In this document: positions 34,636 to 44,022 of the stretch, piece by piece
Layout of the letters: the number at the start of each line of letters is the position of its first letter
Position numbering within the stretch: position 1 is the stretch's first letter
NCBI GenBank assembly: GCA_963785115.1
Contig: CAWATY010000019.1
Span: forward strand, 62,001-126,000
Length of the DNA: 64,000 nt
Direction of reading: 5' to 3'
Origin: JACCWP01 sp963785115
GTDB taxonomy: Bacteria > Actinomycetota > Actinomycetes > Propionibacteriales > Nocardioidaceae
Notes under the pieces: generated by a model
What the model was told of the DNA's origin: nothing
Database searches by the model: none
Seen by the model: the letters and a program-made list of their open reading frames with translations, nothing else
Position numbers and translations under genes: made by a program

Positions 34636-35691
34636 CTACGGCCGCGCCTCGAGCACGATGTTGAACGGCGTCTCCGCGGCCCGGCGGAACCGGGTGAACC
34701 CCGCGTCGAGGGCGAGCTGGCGGATCGCGGCCTCGCCGGCCTGGGCACCGAGGGCGTAGCCGCCCCGCTGCGACAGCGCGTTCGGCACGCACAGGTAGGC
34801 CGAGAAGCCGTAGTAGATCCGTCCGACCGGGTTGAGGTTGTCGGCCACCTCGTCGCCGGCGAACGGCTCCACGATCAGCCAGGTGCCGTCACGGTCGAGC
34901 GACTCGCGGATGTGCCGGGCCGCCGTCAGCGGGTCACCCATGTCGTGCAGGCAGTCGAACGTCGCCACGAGGTCGTAGTCGGTGCCGCTGAACGTCTGCG
35001 CCGACGCGACCTCGAAGGTCGCGCGCTCGCCCACGCCCGCGTCCGCCGCCCGCTTGCGGGCGAGCTCGATCGACTCCTCGTGGTAGTCGGACCCGACCAC
35101 CTTCGTGCGGTCGTACTCCTTGGCCAACAGCACGCTGGAGGCGCCGAGGCCGCATCCGACGTCGGCCACCTTCGCCCCGGCCCGCAACTTGTCCTCGACG
35201 CCCTCGAGCGCCGGGATCCACTCCGGCACCAGGCTCGCGGAGTAGCCGGGACGGAAGAACTGCTCGCACCCGACGAACACGTCGTCGTCGTGCTCGTGCC
35301 AGCCGACGCCCTCACCGGTGCGGAACGCCTCGGTGATGCGCGGCTCCGCCTTGAGCGCCCCGAGGGCGAGCACGAACGCGCCGGGGAGGTACGCCGGCCC
35401 GTCGGGGTTGGTCAGCAGGAACGCCTGCTCCTCGGTCAGCGAGTAGACGTCGCCGTCGGGCGCCCGGGTGACGTAGCCGCCGGCCGCCTGTCCGCGCAAC
35501 CACTCGGTGACGTAGCGGGCGTCGGTGCCCGTCCGGCTGGCCAGCTCGTCCGGCGTCGCCGGACCCTCGCCCAGCGCGACGTACAGCCCCAGCTTGTGGC
35601 CGGTCACGACGCCGCCGGCGGCGATCGTCGCCCCGAGGTCGCCCGCGAACCGACCGATGAATGCGTTGATGGTGTCCATGTCGAGTGCCAT
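34636..35691 (-). CDS. Class I SAM-dependent methyltransferase with N-terminal winged helix
   Basis: A 351-residue protein. An N-terminal helical/winged-helix region (FAGDLGATIAAGGVVTGHKLGLYVALGEGPATPDELASRTGTDARYVTEWLRGQAAGGYV) is like the dimerisation part of O-methyltransferases. The SAM domain has motif I KVADVGCGLGASSVLLAKEY, post-I VVGSDYHEESIELARKRA and LVATFDCLHDMGDPL. ATG at 35691. Related proteins methylate small molecules. It is divergent from the hydrolase-glycosyltransferase fusion across a promoter with three SARP-type heptamers, suggesting joint control and a tailoring role. Confidence 0.88.
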   Translation of the reverse strand: MALDMDTINAFIGRFAGDLGATIAAGGVVTGHKLGLYVALGEGPATPDELASRTGTDARYVTEWLRGQAAGGYVTRAPDGDVYSLTEEQAFLLTNPDGPAYLPGAFVLALGALKAEPRITEAFRTGEGVGWHEHDDDVFVGCEQFFRPGYSASLVPEWIPALEGVEDKLRAGAKVADVGCGLGASSVLLAKEYDRTKVVGSDYHEESIELARKRAADAGVGERATFEVASAQTFSGTDYDLVATFDCLHDMGDPLTAARHIRESLDRDGTWLIVEPFAGDEVADNLNPVGRIYYGFSAYLCVPNALSQRGGYALGAQAGEAAIRQLALDAGFTRFRRAAETPFNIVLEARP

Positions 35692-35752
35692 CAGGGCCCT
35701 CCCGCTCCGAGGCCGGTGGGTCCCGGCCAGTGCTGCGAGCGTGCTCAGACCT

Positions 35753-35781
35753 CTTGCAGCCCCGTTGCAACAGCGCTGCAA
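35753..35781. promoter_or_regulatory. Three heptamer direct repeats with 4-bp spacers (SARP-type operator)
   Basis: CTTGCAG (35753-35759), GTTGCAA (35764-35770) and GCTGCAA (35775-35781) are separated by exactly 4 bp each (CCCC, CAGC), giving an 11-bp period on one helix face. This is the known binding layout of SARP regulators. Two weaker copies in phase (TGCTGCG at 35731, TGCTCAG at 35742) extend it. It lies 55 bp before the fusion gene; a SARP/BTAD gene is two genes away. Binding inferred. Confidence 0.6.
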
Positions 35782-35835
35782 TGACCAGGGCCAGGCTCGG
35801 TGTCGAGGGGCGGCGGACTGGCGGAGGGAGCGGTC

Positions 35836-37944
35836 GTGCGAGCGAGATATCCGGACGTTGAGGGCTTCGTCGAGCGCGACGGGGTCAAGGTGGCGTACGA
35901 GGTCTTCGGATCCGGCCCGGTCACGGTGGTGTTCACGCCGATCGACCTGATCGTGCACTCCCGGGCGTGGAAGGCACAGGTCCCGTACCTGTCCCGGTTC
36001 TTCCGGGTAATCACCATCGACGCGCGCGGCAACGGTCGCTCGGACCGACCGCACGACCCGGCCGCGCACACCGATCTCGAGCGGGTGGCCGACACGCTCG
36101 CGGTGATGGACGAGGTAGGGGTGGACCGAGCCGTCTTCGGCGGCCTCTGCGCGAGCAGTTGGCTGGCCTCGATCATCGCGGCAGAGCACCCGGACCGGGT
36201 CGCCGGCATCGTCGCCGTCTCGGCGGGGATTCCCTACCTCACCCCGCCGCTACCGCACCGTGTCCAGTACTCCTCGACGGAGCCGCTGGACACCGACGAG
36301 GGCTGGGCCAAGGACAACGTGCACTACTGGCGGCGCGACTGGCGCGGCTTCGCCGAGTTCTTCTTCGACAAGACGCTGCCCGAGCCGCACTCGACCAAGC
36401 AGCTCGAGGACTGCGTGGGCTGGGCACTGGAGGTCGACCTGGAGTCGATGATCGCCGCGGAGTACCCGCCGCTGTGCGTAGCGGACAAGGCCGGGGCAGA
36501 GGCGCTGCTCGCCCGCGTCCGCTGCCCGGTGCTCGCGGTGCACGGAGCCCTGGACGCGTGCCAGCCGCTGGACCGTTCCGCGCGTTTCGCGGAGCTCACC
36601 GGAGGCAGGTTCGTCGCCCTCGAGGGCGCCGGCCACCTCCCCCAGGCCCGCGAGCCGGTGGTGATCAACCGGCTGTTCCGCGAATTCGTCGACGAGGTGA
36701 CCCAGCAGCGGACACCGATCCGCTGGACCCGGCCGCTCGACCGCCCCCGCAAGCTGCTCATGGTCTCGTCGCCGATCGGTCTCGGGCACACCCGTCGCGA
36801 CCTCGCGATCGCCGAGGAGCTGCTGCGGCTGCGGCCCGAGGTGCAGGTCGACTGGCTCGCGCAGTCGCCGGTCAGTGACGTCGTCGCGGCGCGCGGCCAG
36901 CGGGTGCACCCGGCCTCGGCGTTTCTGGCCAGCGAGGTCGAGCACTTCGAGTCCGAGTCGGCCGAGCACGACCTGCACGCGTTCCAGGCGATCCGCACGA
37001 TGGACGAGGTGCTCGTCACCAACTTCATGGTGTTCGACGAGCTGGTGCGAACCGAGCACTACGACGCGTGGGTTGCCGACGAGGGCTGGGACGTCGACTA
37101 CTTCCTGCACGAGAACCCCGAGCTCAAGTCGTCGGCCTACGTGTGGCTCACCGACTTCGTCGGCTGGCTACCGATGCCGGACGGAGGCGCATCGGAGCAG
37201 CGCCTGACGACCGACTACAACGCCGAGATGGTGGAGCAAGTGGCGCGCTTCCCGCGGCTGCGCGACCAGGCGCTGTTCGTCGGCGATCCCGACGACTGTG
37301 TGCCGGACGGACTCGGCGACGGGCTGCCGTCGATCCGGCAGTGGACCGAGTCGCACTTCGACTTCACCGGCTACATCACCGGCTACCAGCCGTTGACCGA
37401 CGACGAGCGACTCGAGCAGCGGCAGCGGCTCGGGTGGGCACACGACGAGAACGTCGTCGTGGTGGCCGTGGGCGGCACGGCAGTCGGCGCGCCGTTGCTC
37501 CGCCGCGCGCTGGCGGCCTACCCGCAGGCCGCCGCGAAGGCGCCGGGGCTGCGGATGGTGGTCGTCGCGGGCCCGCGCATCGACCCCGAGTCACTCGGGG
37601 CACCACCAGGGGTCGAGGTGCACGGGTACGTGCCCGACCTCTACCGGCTTCTCGCCGCCAGCGACCTCGCGCTGGTCCAGGGCGGGCTCACCACCTGCAT
37701 GGAGCTCGTCGCCAACCGGCGGCCGTTCCTGTACGTGCCGCTGCGGCACCACTTCGAGCAGAACTTCCACGTCACGCACCGGCTCGACCGCTACGGCGGC
37801 GGCCGACGCCTCGACTACGACGACACCACGCCCGAGCCGCTCGCCGCGGCTATCGCCGCCGAGGTCGGCCGACCCACGTCGTACGCACCGGTCGCGACGG
37901 ACGGCGCCGCACGCGCGGCCGCCCGCATCGCCGAGCTGGTCTGA
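35836..37944 (+). CDS. Alpha/beta hydrolase fused to GT-B glycosyltransferase
   Basis: A 702-residue two-domain protein (GTG 35836, GGAGGGAG upstream). Residues ~1-290: alpha/beta hydrolase with FVERDGVKVAYEVFGSGPV, DARGNGRSDRP, nucleophile elbow GGLCAS in which Cys105 replaces the usual Ser, acid Asp240 (HGALDACQPL) and His267 (GAGHLPQ). Residues ~304-702: GT-B glycosyltransferase with LLMVSSPIGLGHTRRDLAIAEEL at the N-lobe and a nucleotide-sugar motif VQGGLTTCMELVANRRPFLYVPLRHHFEQNFH (614-645), like MurG/UGT enzymes. No signal peptide or membrane helix. Substrate unknown; a macrolide-, lipid- or polyketide-like acceptor is possible. SARP-type repeats lie upstream. Confidence 0.88.
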   Translation: MRARYPDVEGFVERDGVKVAYEVFGSGPVTVVFTPIDLIVHSRAWKAQVPYLSRFFRVITIDARGNGRSDRPHDPAAHTDLERVADTLAVMDEVGVDRAVFGGLCASSWLASIIAAEHPDRVAGIVAVSAGIPYLTPPLPHRVQYSSTEPLDTDEGWAKDNVHYWRRDWRGFAEFFFDKTLPEPHSTKQLEDCVGWALEVDLESMIAAEYPPLCVADKAGAEALLARVRCPVLAVHGALDACQPLDRSARFAELTGGRFVALEGAGHLPQAREPVVINRLFREFVDEVTQQRTPIRWTRPLDRPRKLLMVSSPIGLGHTRRDLAIAEELLRLRPEVQVDWLAQSPVSDVVAARGQRVHPASAFLASEVEHFESESAEHDLHAFQAIRTMDEVLVTNFMVFDELVRTEHYDAWVADEGWDVDYFLHENPELKSSAYVWLTDFVGWLPMPDGGASEQRLTTDYNAEMVEQVARFPRLRDQALFVGDPDDCVPDGLGDGLPSIRQWTESHFDFTGYITGYQPLTDDERLEQRQRLGWAHDENVVVVAVGGTAVGAPLLRRALAAYPQAAAKAPGLRMVVVAGPRIDPESLGAPPGVEVHGYVPDLYRLLAASDLALVQGGLTTCMELVANRRPFLYVPLRHHFEQNFHVTHRLDRYGGGRRLDYDDTTPEPLAAAIAAEVGRPTSYAPVATDGAARAAARIAELV

Positions 37945-37950
37945 CGTCGC

Positions 37951-40900
37951 TCAGCCTCGGGCGGGGGCAGCGGCCCGGGCCGCGAGACGGTGCATGCCGA
38001 TGGACGTCGCCAGGGCCGCCGCCTCGTCGGCCAGCGCATCCGCGGCGGGGTCTCCCGCGGCCCGGGCGGTGACGGCCTCCTGGGCGAGAGCCTGGGCCAG
38101 CACCGGGCGCCAGCCTTGCGACCGCGCGGCGGCGACGAGCGGGACCAGCACCTCGCGAGAGCGGGTCGCGTCACCGGCGGCGAGCCAGGCCCGCGCCACG
38201 GCGAGATAGGACTCCGCACCGCGCATCCACACCTGGCCGTCGGGTGCCTGCACCCGGCGCAGCATGGCGTCGGCGGCCGCCAGCACCGCGGGGTCGCCGG
38301 TGACGTCGGCGAGCAGCGCCTGGCAGCCGAGAACGTACGCGTCGGCGTCATCGTGCCGCGCTGTCGTCAGCCCCTCGGCGAGCAGGTCGGCCGCCTCCCC
38401 GGGCTCGCCGACCTCGAGCAGGGTGCCCGCGAGCAGCATGCAGGCCGTCGACCGCCACCACGGATGCATGCCGCCTACGGCCGTCGTGATCGCCCGGCGG
38501 CCGACGTCCAGCGCCTCTTCGTGCCGCTCCGCGAGCCGGAGCACCCAGCCCAGGTGCGCCTCGAACCAGGTGCCGTACGCCAGGTAGCCGCTGCGCCGGT
38601 TGATCTCGAGCGCGATGCCGATCCGGTCCTCGGCGCGGGTCCAGTCGCCGTCGGCCACGGCGGGGTACGCCGACTCGAACACGCACCACTGCAGTCGCCA
38701 CAGGTCACCGCGACGGCGCAGCTGCGGCTCGAGCTCGTCCAGCACGGCCCGCATCGCGGACACGTCCCCGATCGACGACTGCGCGGTCTTGTGCCCGTCG
38801 AGCGCCGCGACCAGCGCGGCGGGGTCGTTCGACGACCGGGCGGCCACGACCGCGGCCTCGCCCGCGGCGAGCGAGTCGCGCAGCTCGAGCCGGTTGCTGG
38901 CAATGACCGCGCGCCGGGCCAGGAGGTCGGCCTCCATGCCCCGGTCGCCGAGCCCCCGGGCGAGCTCGAGGCCGCGGGCCACGTGTGGGTCGCAGGCCCT
39001 GGTGCCCAGACCGAGGGCTACCGGGACATCCCCGGCCAGCTCGCGCTGCACGGTCATCTCCAGCCGCTGGTCGCCGGCGTCCCGCGCCACCTCGACCGCC
39101 GCCCGGAGGTCGTCCATCGCGTCCGCGTAGGCGCCGCGCACCTCCGACGCCCGGCCGCGCAGCAGCAGCGACCGGCCGAGCACATCGGTCGACCCGGTGG
39201 CCGCGGCGGCGTCGGCCGCACGCTTCGCGAGGGCCTGCGCGTCGCTCACTGCTACCCGGGCGAACGCGTCCTCGGCGGCGAGCAGCCAGGCTCGCGCCGA
39301 CCGCGCCCGGTCACCGGCCGCCTCGGCGTGCCGGGCCATGACCTCGTGGTGCTCACCGGCGAGGTCGGCCGCCCGCCGGTGCCAGGCCAGCCGGGTCGGG
39401 ACGGGTGTCGAGGCGTAGAGCACCTCCCGGATCAGGTCGTTGGCGAACTCGTACGCCCGACCGGACACCGTCAGCAGGCGCGCCGACAACGCAAGCTCGC
39501 ACCGGCCCGCGGCGTCGTCGTCGGCGATCTCGAGCAGGGCGGCCACGGTCGCGGGGTCGACCTCCGCGGACAAGACCGATGCCGCCCGCAGCAGTCGCGC
39601 GACCGGCTCGCCGGCGCGCGCGACCCGGTCGAGCACCGCGCCGTGCAGCGACTCGGGCACGGACTCCTCGCCGGCCGCGAGCCCGCGCAGGACCTCGACC
39701 ACGAAGAACGGGTGCCCACGGGTGCGGCTGGTGATGGCACCGGCCTGCTCACCGGCACCGGCGGCGACGGCCAGCCGGGCCACCCCAGCCTCGGACAGGG
39801 CGGCGGGCTCGACCACCTCGCCCACGCTGGCCAGCGCCTCCAGCGCGGCAGCGCCCTCCTCGCGGCGCACCGTTGCCACCACGAGAAGCCGGGCGCCGCG
39901 GCCGCGACGGGCGATGTAGTGGACCGCCTCGATCGTCGACGTCCCCGCGTTGTGCAGGTCGTCGAGCAGCAGCAGGACCGGCGCGTCCGCCGCGAGCCGG
40001 TTGAGCAGGTGCAGCACGGCCTCGACGGAGCGCCGGGCCTCGTCGGCGCGGTGGCCCGTGGCGACGACCGGTCCCAGCGCGAGCGCAGCCTCGGGCACCA
40101 GCCTGGCCAGCGCGTCGGCATGGGCACCGGCGATCTCCCGCAGCCGGTGCGCCGGCAGGGCGGCGACAACCGGCCCCACCGCGTCGACGAGTGGCTGCAG
40201 GAACAGGGAGCGCTCCGCCTCGTAGCAGCGGACCCGCAGCACGCGGCCGGCGGACGCGTCCACCTCGGCGGCGAGGGCCTCGGCCAGGCTGGTCTTGCCG
40301 ATCCCCGCCTCACCCACGACCAGCAGCACCGACGGTCGCCCGCTGGCAGCAGCGCCCCAAGCCGTGCGCAGCGCCGCGAGCTCGTGCTCGCGCTCGACGA
40401 GACCGAAGCCCTCGGCGCCGGTCGACTTCGACGCCATGCCACCACCGGCGGGAGCCGCCGGGTCGGGGAGCGGTTCCTCGCGCAGCAGGGCGGCGTGCAG
40501 GGCCTCGGTCTCCGGGGCAGGGTTGGCGCCGAGCTCGTCGGCGAGCACGCGACGGAGCCGAGCATGTACGGCGAGCGCCCGCGCGGGCTCGCCGGCGTTG
40601 CGATGGGCGGTCATCAGCTGCCGCGCCATCTCTTCGTCCAGCGGGTCGTCGGCGAGGGCCACCGACGCGACCGCGACGGCCTGCGCCGGCTCGCCCACCG
40701 CGAGCGCGGCATGGACCAGCACCAGCCGCGCCCTGCGCAGCTGGGTCCGCCGCGCGTCCCGGGCCGGTTCGGCCCAGTCGGCATAGGCCTCGTCCTCGAG
40801 GACGCCGCCACGGGTGAGCAGTGCGACGGCCTGCTCGGCAGGCACCAGGGCGACGCCGCTGTGCCCGTCGGACAGCGCGCGCTCGGCGCGTACCGTCAAC

Positions 40901-41256
40901 CGCTCGGCGACGTCGGCGTCGACCTCCACGTCCGGACCGAGCCGGTAGCCCTCTCGGCCGCCCTCGACCACCCGCGGCCCGAGCCACGAGCGCAGCCGGC
41001 TGGCCAGCGTGGCGACGTTCTCGACGGCACGGGCGGGCGGGCCGTCCGGCCAGAGCACCTCGACGATCTGGTCGGTCGACACCAGGTGGCCGTGCTCGAC
41101 CGCCAGCAGCTTCAGCAGAGTCCGCGCCTTGCGGCTCACCACGCGCGGGGGGAGAGCGAGCCTGCCGTCGACCTCGACGGCGAACGTCCCGACGACGAGC
41201 ACGCGCACCGCGTGCCCGGGGCCCGGGTCGGGCCCGGTCCCTTCCACCGACCCCAC
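37951..41256 (-). CDS. SARP/BTAD-family regulator with AAA ATPase and TPR-like region
   Basis: A 1101-residue regulator (GTG start). Residues ~18-100: OmpR-type winged helix (VVSRKARTLLKLLAVEHGHLVSTDQIVEVLWP). Residues ~105-260: bacterial transcriptional activation domain (AEQAVALLTRG, ARQLMTAHRNAGEPARALAVHARLRRVLADELGANPAPETEALH). Residues ~285-550: ATPase with Walker A GEAGIGKT (315-322) and Walker B VLLLLDDLHNAGT. Residues ~600-1090: TPR-like helical repeats. Architecture is that of large SARPs such as AfsR-like activators. Converges on the hydrolase-GT gene with a 6-bp gap and is the obvious candidate to bind the heptamers at 35753-35781. Confidence 0.92.
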   Translation of the reverse strand: MGSVEGTGPDPGPGHAVRVLVVGTFAVEVDGRLALPPRVVSRKARTLLKLLAVEHGHLVSTDQIVEVLWPDGPPARAVENVATLASRLRSWLGPRVVEGGREGYRLGPDVEVDADVAERLTVRAERALSDGHSGVALVPAEQAVALLTRGGVLEDEAYADWAEPARDARRTQLRRARLVLVHAALAVGEPAQAVAVASVALADDPLDEEMARQLMTAHRNAGEPARALAVHARLRRVLADELGANPAPETEALHAALLREEPLPDPAAPAGGGMASKSTGAEGFGLVEREHELAALRTAWGAAASGRPSVLLVVGEAGIGKTSLAEALAAEVDASAGRVLRVRCYEAERSLFLQPLVDAVGPVVAALPAHRLREIAGAHADALARLVPEAALALGPVVATGHRADEARRSVEAVLHLLNRLAADAPVLLLLDDLHNAGTSTIEAVHYIARRGRGARLLVVATVRREEGAAALEALASVGEVVEPAALSEAGVARLAVAAGAGEQAGAITSRTRGHPFFVVEVLRGLAAGEESVPESLHGAVLDRVARAGEPVARLLRAASVLSAEVDPATVAALLEIADDDAAGRCELALSARLLTVSGRAYEFANDLIREVLYASTPVPTRLAWHRRAADLAGEHHEVMARHAEAAGDRARSARAWLLAAEDAFARVAVSDAQALAKRAADAAAATGSTDVLGRSLLLRGRASEVRGAYADAMDDLRAAVEVARDAGDQRLEMTVQRELAGDVPVALGLGTRACDPHVARGLELARGLGDRGMEADLLARRAVIASNRLELRDSLAAGEAAVVAARSSNDPAALVAALDGHKTAQSSIGDVSAMRAVLDELEPQLRRRGDLWRLQWCVFESAYPAVADGDWTRAEDRIGIALEINRRSGYLAYGTWFEAHLGWVLRLAERHEEALDVGRRAITTAVGGMHPWWRSTACMLLAGTLLEVGEPGEAADLLAEGLTTARHDDADAYVLGCQALLADVTGDPAVLAAADAMLRRVQAPDGQVWMRGAESYLAVARAWLAAGDATRSREVLVPLVAAARSQGWRPVLAQALAQEAVTARAAGDPAADALADEAAALATSIGMHRLAARAAAPARG

Positions 41257-41312
41257 GCCGCCGATGGTGCCACGCCCGCCCTCGCCCTGGCGTCCGTCGG
41301 CGCCTGCCGGCG

Positions 41313-43937
41313 TCAGAACGTCGGCGGCCGCTGCAGCAGCGCTACCAGGTCGGCGGCGGGTGCCGGCCGGGCGAAGTGGTAGCCCTGCCCGAAGTCGGCC
41401 CCGAGGTCGACGGACGTGCGTGCGGCAAGCCCGGACTCGATCCCCTCCACCACCACGAAGAGCTCGAGCGCGTGGGCGAGCTCGACGATGGAGCCGACGA
41501 CCTTGTCCCGTCCCGGGTCCGCGCCGAGGTCGAAGCAGAACGACTTGTCGATCTTCATCCCGGTGACCGGCAGCTCACGGAGTCGAGCGATCGACGAGTA
41601 GCCGCAACCGAAGTCGTCGATGACCAGCGCGATCCCGCGATGGGCGAACGGGTCCAGCGCCACCTGCGCGGCCTGGATCTCCTTCATCAGTGCGGTCTCG
41701 GTGATCTCGATGCTGAACTTCTCCGCCGGGAACCCGCGCCGGTCGAGGACACCGAGCACGTCCGCCACGAACGACGGGTCGGAGAGCTGGCGCGGCGACA
41801 CGTTCAGCCCCACGCCGTGCGGCGGCAGCTGCTCCCCCAGCGCGACGGCGAACTCGACCACCTGACGCAGCAGGGCGGCGCCCAGCGGCACGATCAGCCC
41901 GCTCTCCTCGGCGAAGGGGATGAACGCATCCGGCGCCAGGAGCCCCCGCGTCGGGTGCTCCCAGCGCACCAGCGACTCGATCCCCGCCCACGTCCTGGTG
42001 CGGAGGTCGACGATCGGCTGGTAGTGCATGACGAACTCGTCGCGCTCGATCGCGCGGCGCAGCTCGGCCTCGAGGGTGATCCGGTGCACGGCGCGGTCGC
42101 GCAGCCGGGAGTTGAAGGTGGCGTGGCCCGAACCGGCACTCTCCTTGGCCGCGTACATCGCGCTGTCGGCGTCCCGGATCAGCTCATCGGCGCGCACCCC
42201 GGGCCAGCTGTAGGCGATCCCGGTTGACACCGACAAGAAGAACTCGCCGCCGTCCAGCACGAACGGTGCCGCCATGGCTGCCTCGATGGCAGCAGCGGAC
42301 TTCTCGACCACGTCGACATCGGCGTCGAGCACCATCGACGCGAACTCGTCGCCGCCGAAGCGCGCCACGGTGCAGTGCTCGCCCAGCGCCGCCCGCAGCC
42401 GGCGGGCCACGTCGAGCAGGATGCGGTCGCCGGTGGGATGGCCGAGCGAGTCGTTGATCCACTTGAACCCGTCCAGGTCCAAGAACATGACCGCGACCTG
42501 GGCGTCGCTGGCGGCCAACCGGGCGGACAGCTCGTTGAGGAACCAGGCCCGGTTGGACAACCCGGTCAGCGAGTCGAAGCGGGCGGCAGCGCTCAGGCGT
42601 TCGAGGTTCTGGCTGCGCTCCAGCGCGAGCGCGGCAAGACTCACTGCCGCCGCCACGCCGCGGCGCTCCGTCGCGTCCGGGCGGTGCGGCTCACGGCGGT
42701 AGAGGGCGAAGGTGCCCACCACCTGGCCGGCGGTGTCGGTGAGCGGGTGTGACCAGACCGAGCGCAGCTGGTGCTCGATCGCCAGGTCGGTGAAGTCCGC
42801 GGTGAGCGGATCGGCCAGGGTGTCCTCGACCACCACGGGGGCGTTGCGCGCGGCGGCGGTGCCGCAGGCCGACGCTCCTTCGCGGATGGGCAGGCCGTCG
42901 AGCTGGTCGCGCACCGCCCGCGGCAGCGACGGGCCGGCAACGTGGCGCAGCAGGTCACCCCCGTCGACCATCAGCACCGAGCAGATCGCTCCCGGGTAGC
43001 TCCACTCGATCTCGCCGCAGATCAGGTCGAGGGTGGCCTCCAGCGGTTCACCCCGGGCGATCCGCTCCAGCACCAGCTGGTGACTGGCCAGCTCGGCCTG
43101 TGCATGCCGACGGCGCTCCTCGGCCAGCCACTGGTCGGTCACGTCATGGCAGTAGCCGGTCAGCTCCAGCGCCTGCGGACCGTCGTGCTCCGTCACCTCG
43201 CCGCGGGCGTGCATGTGCCGCACAGCACCGCCGGGCAGCACGATGCGGTAGTCGTGCTCGTACGACTCGAGGGACAGCACCGTGCTGGTGATCGCTGCCG
43301 CCACCCGGTCACGGTCGTCGGGGTGGACGCGCTCGAGGTAGTCGGCGAACGACGCCGGCCCGGTCTTCGGGTCGAGCCCGTACAGCCGGTACAGCTCGTC
43401 GGACCAGCTGACCGAGTCGGCCTCCACCGACCAGCTCCAGGAGCCGATCTGCGCGATCCGCTGCGCCTCGGCCAGCCGGGTCTGGCTCTCCCGCAGCGCG
43501 GACTCGACGCGGGCGCGGGCCGAGATGTCGCGGATCGATGCGACGACCAGCGGTCCGGACGCACCGTGGACCGGAGCCAGGCTCACCTCGACCGGAATCT
43601 CCGCGCCACTGCGGTGCTGCAGCCGCACGTCGAGGTGGGCCGCCATCGGTCGTCGGGACGGAGCGGCCAGGTACGCCGCCCGGTGCGCCCGGTGCGCCGA
43701 GCGGAGGCCGTCGCGTAGCAGGGTGTCGACCGACAGGCCGGTGAGCTGGTCGCGCGGGTACCCGGTGAGCGCCTCGATCTGCTCGCTCGCCTGGATGATC
43801 ACGCCGTCCCCGTCGACGACGATCATCGGGTCTGGTGCCAGAGCAAGCAGCTCGGTGTCCAGCAGCGGACTCGACGACGGCGTGTCTGCCGGGCTCGGCA
43901 GTCTCGCCTGGTGCCTGGAACGGCCGCTCGTCGACAC
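41313..43937 (-). CDS. PAS-PAS-GAF-GGDEF-EAL cyclic di-GMP signalling protein
   Basis: An 874-residue cytoplasmic protein. PAS1 (~27-145; ALAPDPMIVVDGDGVIIQASEQIEALTGY), PAS2 (~160-280; QIGSWSWSVEADSVSWSDELYRLYGLDP), GAF (~290-430), GGDEF with intact FGGDEF (528-532) and EAL with ESLVRW (654-656), VNVSPRQLSDP, IDDFGCGYSS and VVVEGIES. The cyclase I-site position reads GEHC, not RxxD, so product inhibition is probably absent. Both active sites look intact, so it may be bifunctional. GTG start. Upstream lies a short tandem repeat. Confidence 0.92.
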   Translation of the reverse strand: MSTSGRSRHQARLPSPADTPSSSPLLDTELLALAPDPMIVVDGDGVIIQASEQIEALTGYPRDQLTGLSVDTLLRDGLRSAHRAHRAAYLAAPSRRPMAAHLDVRLQHRSGAEIPVEVSLAPVHGASGPLVVASIRDISARARVESALRESQTRLAEAQRIAQIGSWSWSVEADSVSWSDELYRLYGLDPKTGPASFADYLERVHPDDRDRVAAAITSTVLSLESYEHDYRIVLPGGAVRHMHARGEVTEHDGPQALELTGYCHDVTDQWLAEERRRHAQAELASHQLVLERIARGEPLEATLDLICGEIEWSYPGAICSVLMVDGGDLLRHVAGPSLPRAVRDQLDGLPIREGASACGTAAARNAPVVVEDTLADPLTADFTDLAIEHQLRSVWSHPLTDTAGQVVGTFALYRREPHRPDATERRGVAAAVSLAALALERSQNLERLSAAARFDSLTGLSNRAWFLNELSARLAASDAQVAVMFLDLDGFKWINDSLGHPTGDRILLDVARRLRAALGEHCTVARFGGDEFASMVLDADVDVVEKSAAAIEAAMAAPFVLDGGEFFLSVSTGIAYSWPGVRADELIRDADSAMYAAKESAGSGHATFNSRLRDRAVHRITLEAELRRAIERDEFVMHYQPIVDLRTRTWAGIESLVRWEHPTRGLLAPDAFIPFAEESGLIVPLGAALLRQVVEFAVALGEQLPPHGVGLNVSPRQLSDPSFVADVLGVLDRRGFPAEKFSIEITETALMKEIQAAQVALDPFAHRGIALVIDDFGCGYSSIARLRELPVTGMKIDKSFCFDLGADPGRDKVVGSIVELAHALELFVVVEGIESGLAARTSVDLGADFGQGYHFARPAPAADLVALLQRPPTF

Positions 43938-44022
43938 GTGCCCTCCCGCTGACGCCTGGTCGACCAGTGCAGGCAGGTCCCCCTCGGCACCTGACAGTAG
44001 ACCCGCGGCGGACCAGCGCGCG

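Noticed and set aside
37990..41382. 1130-codon frame antisense to the SARP gene
   Set aside because: A GC-driven shadow frame with low-complexity composition; the opposite strand encodes a clear multidomain protein.
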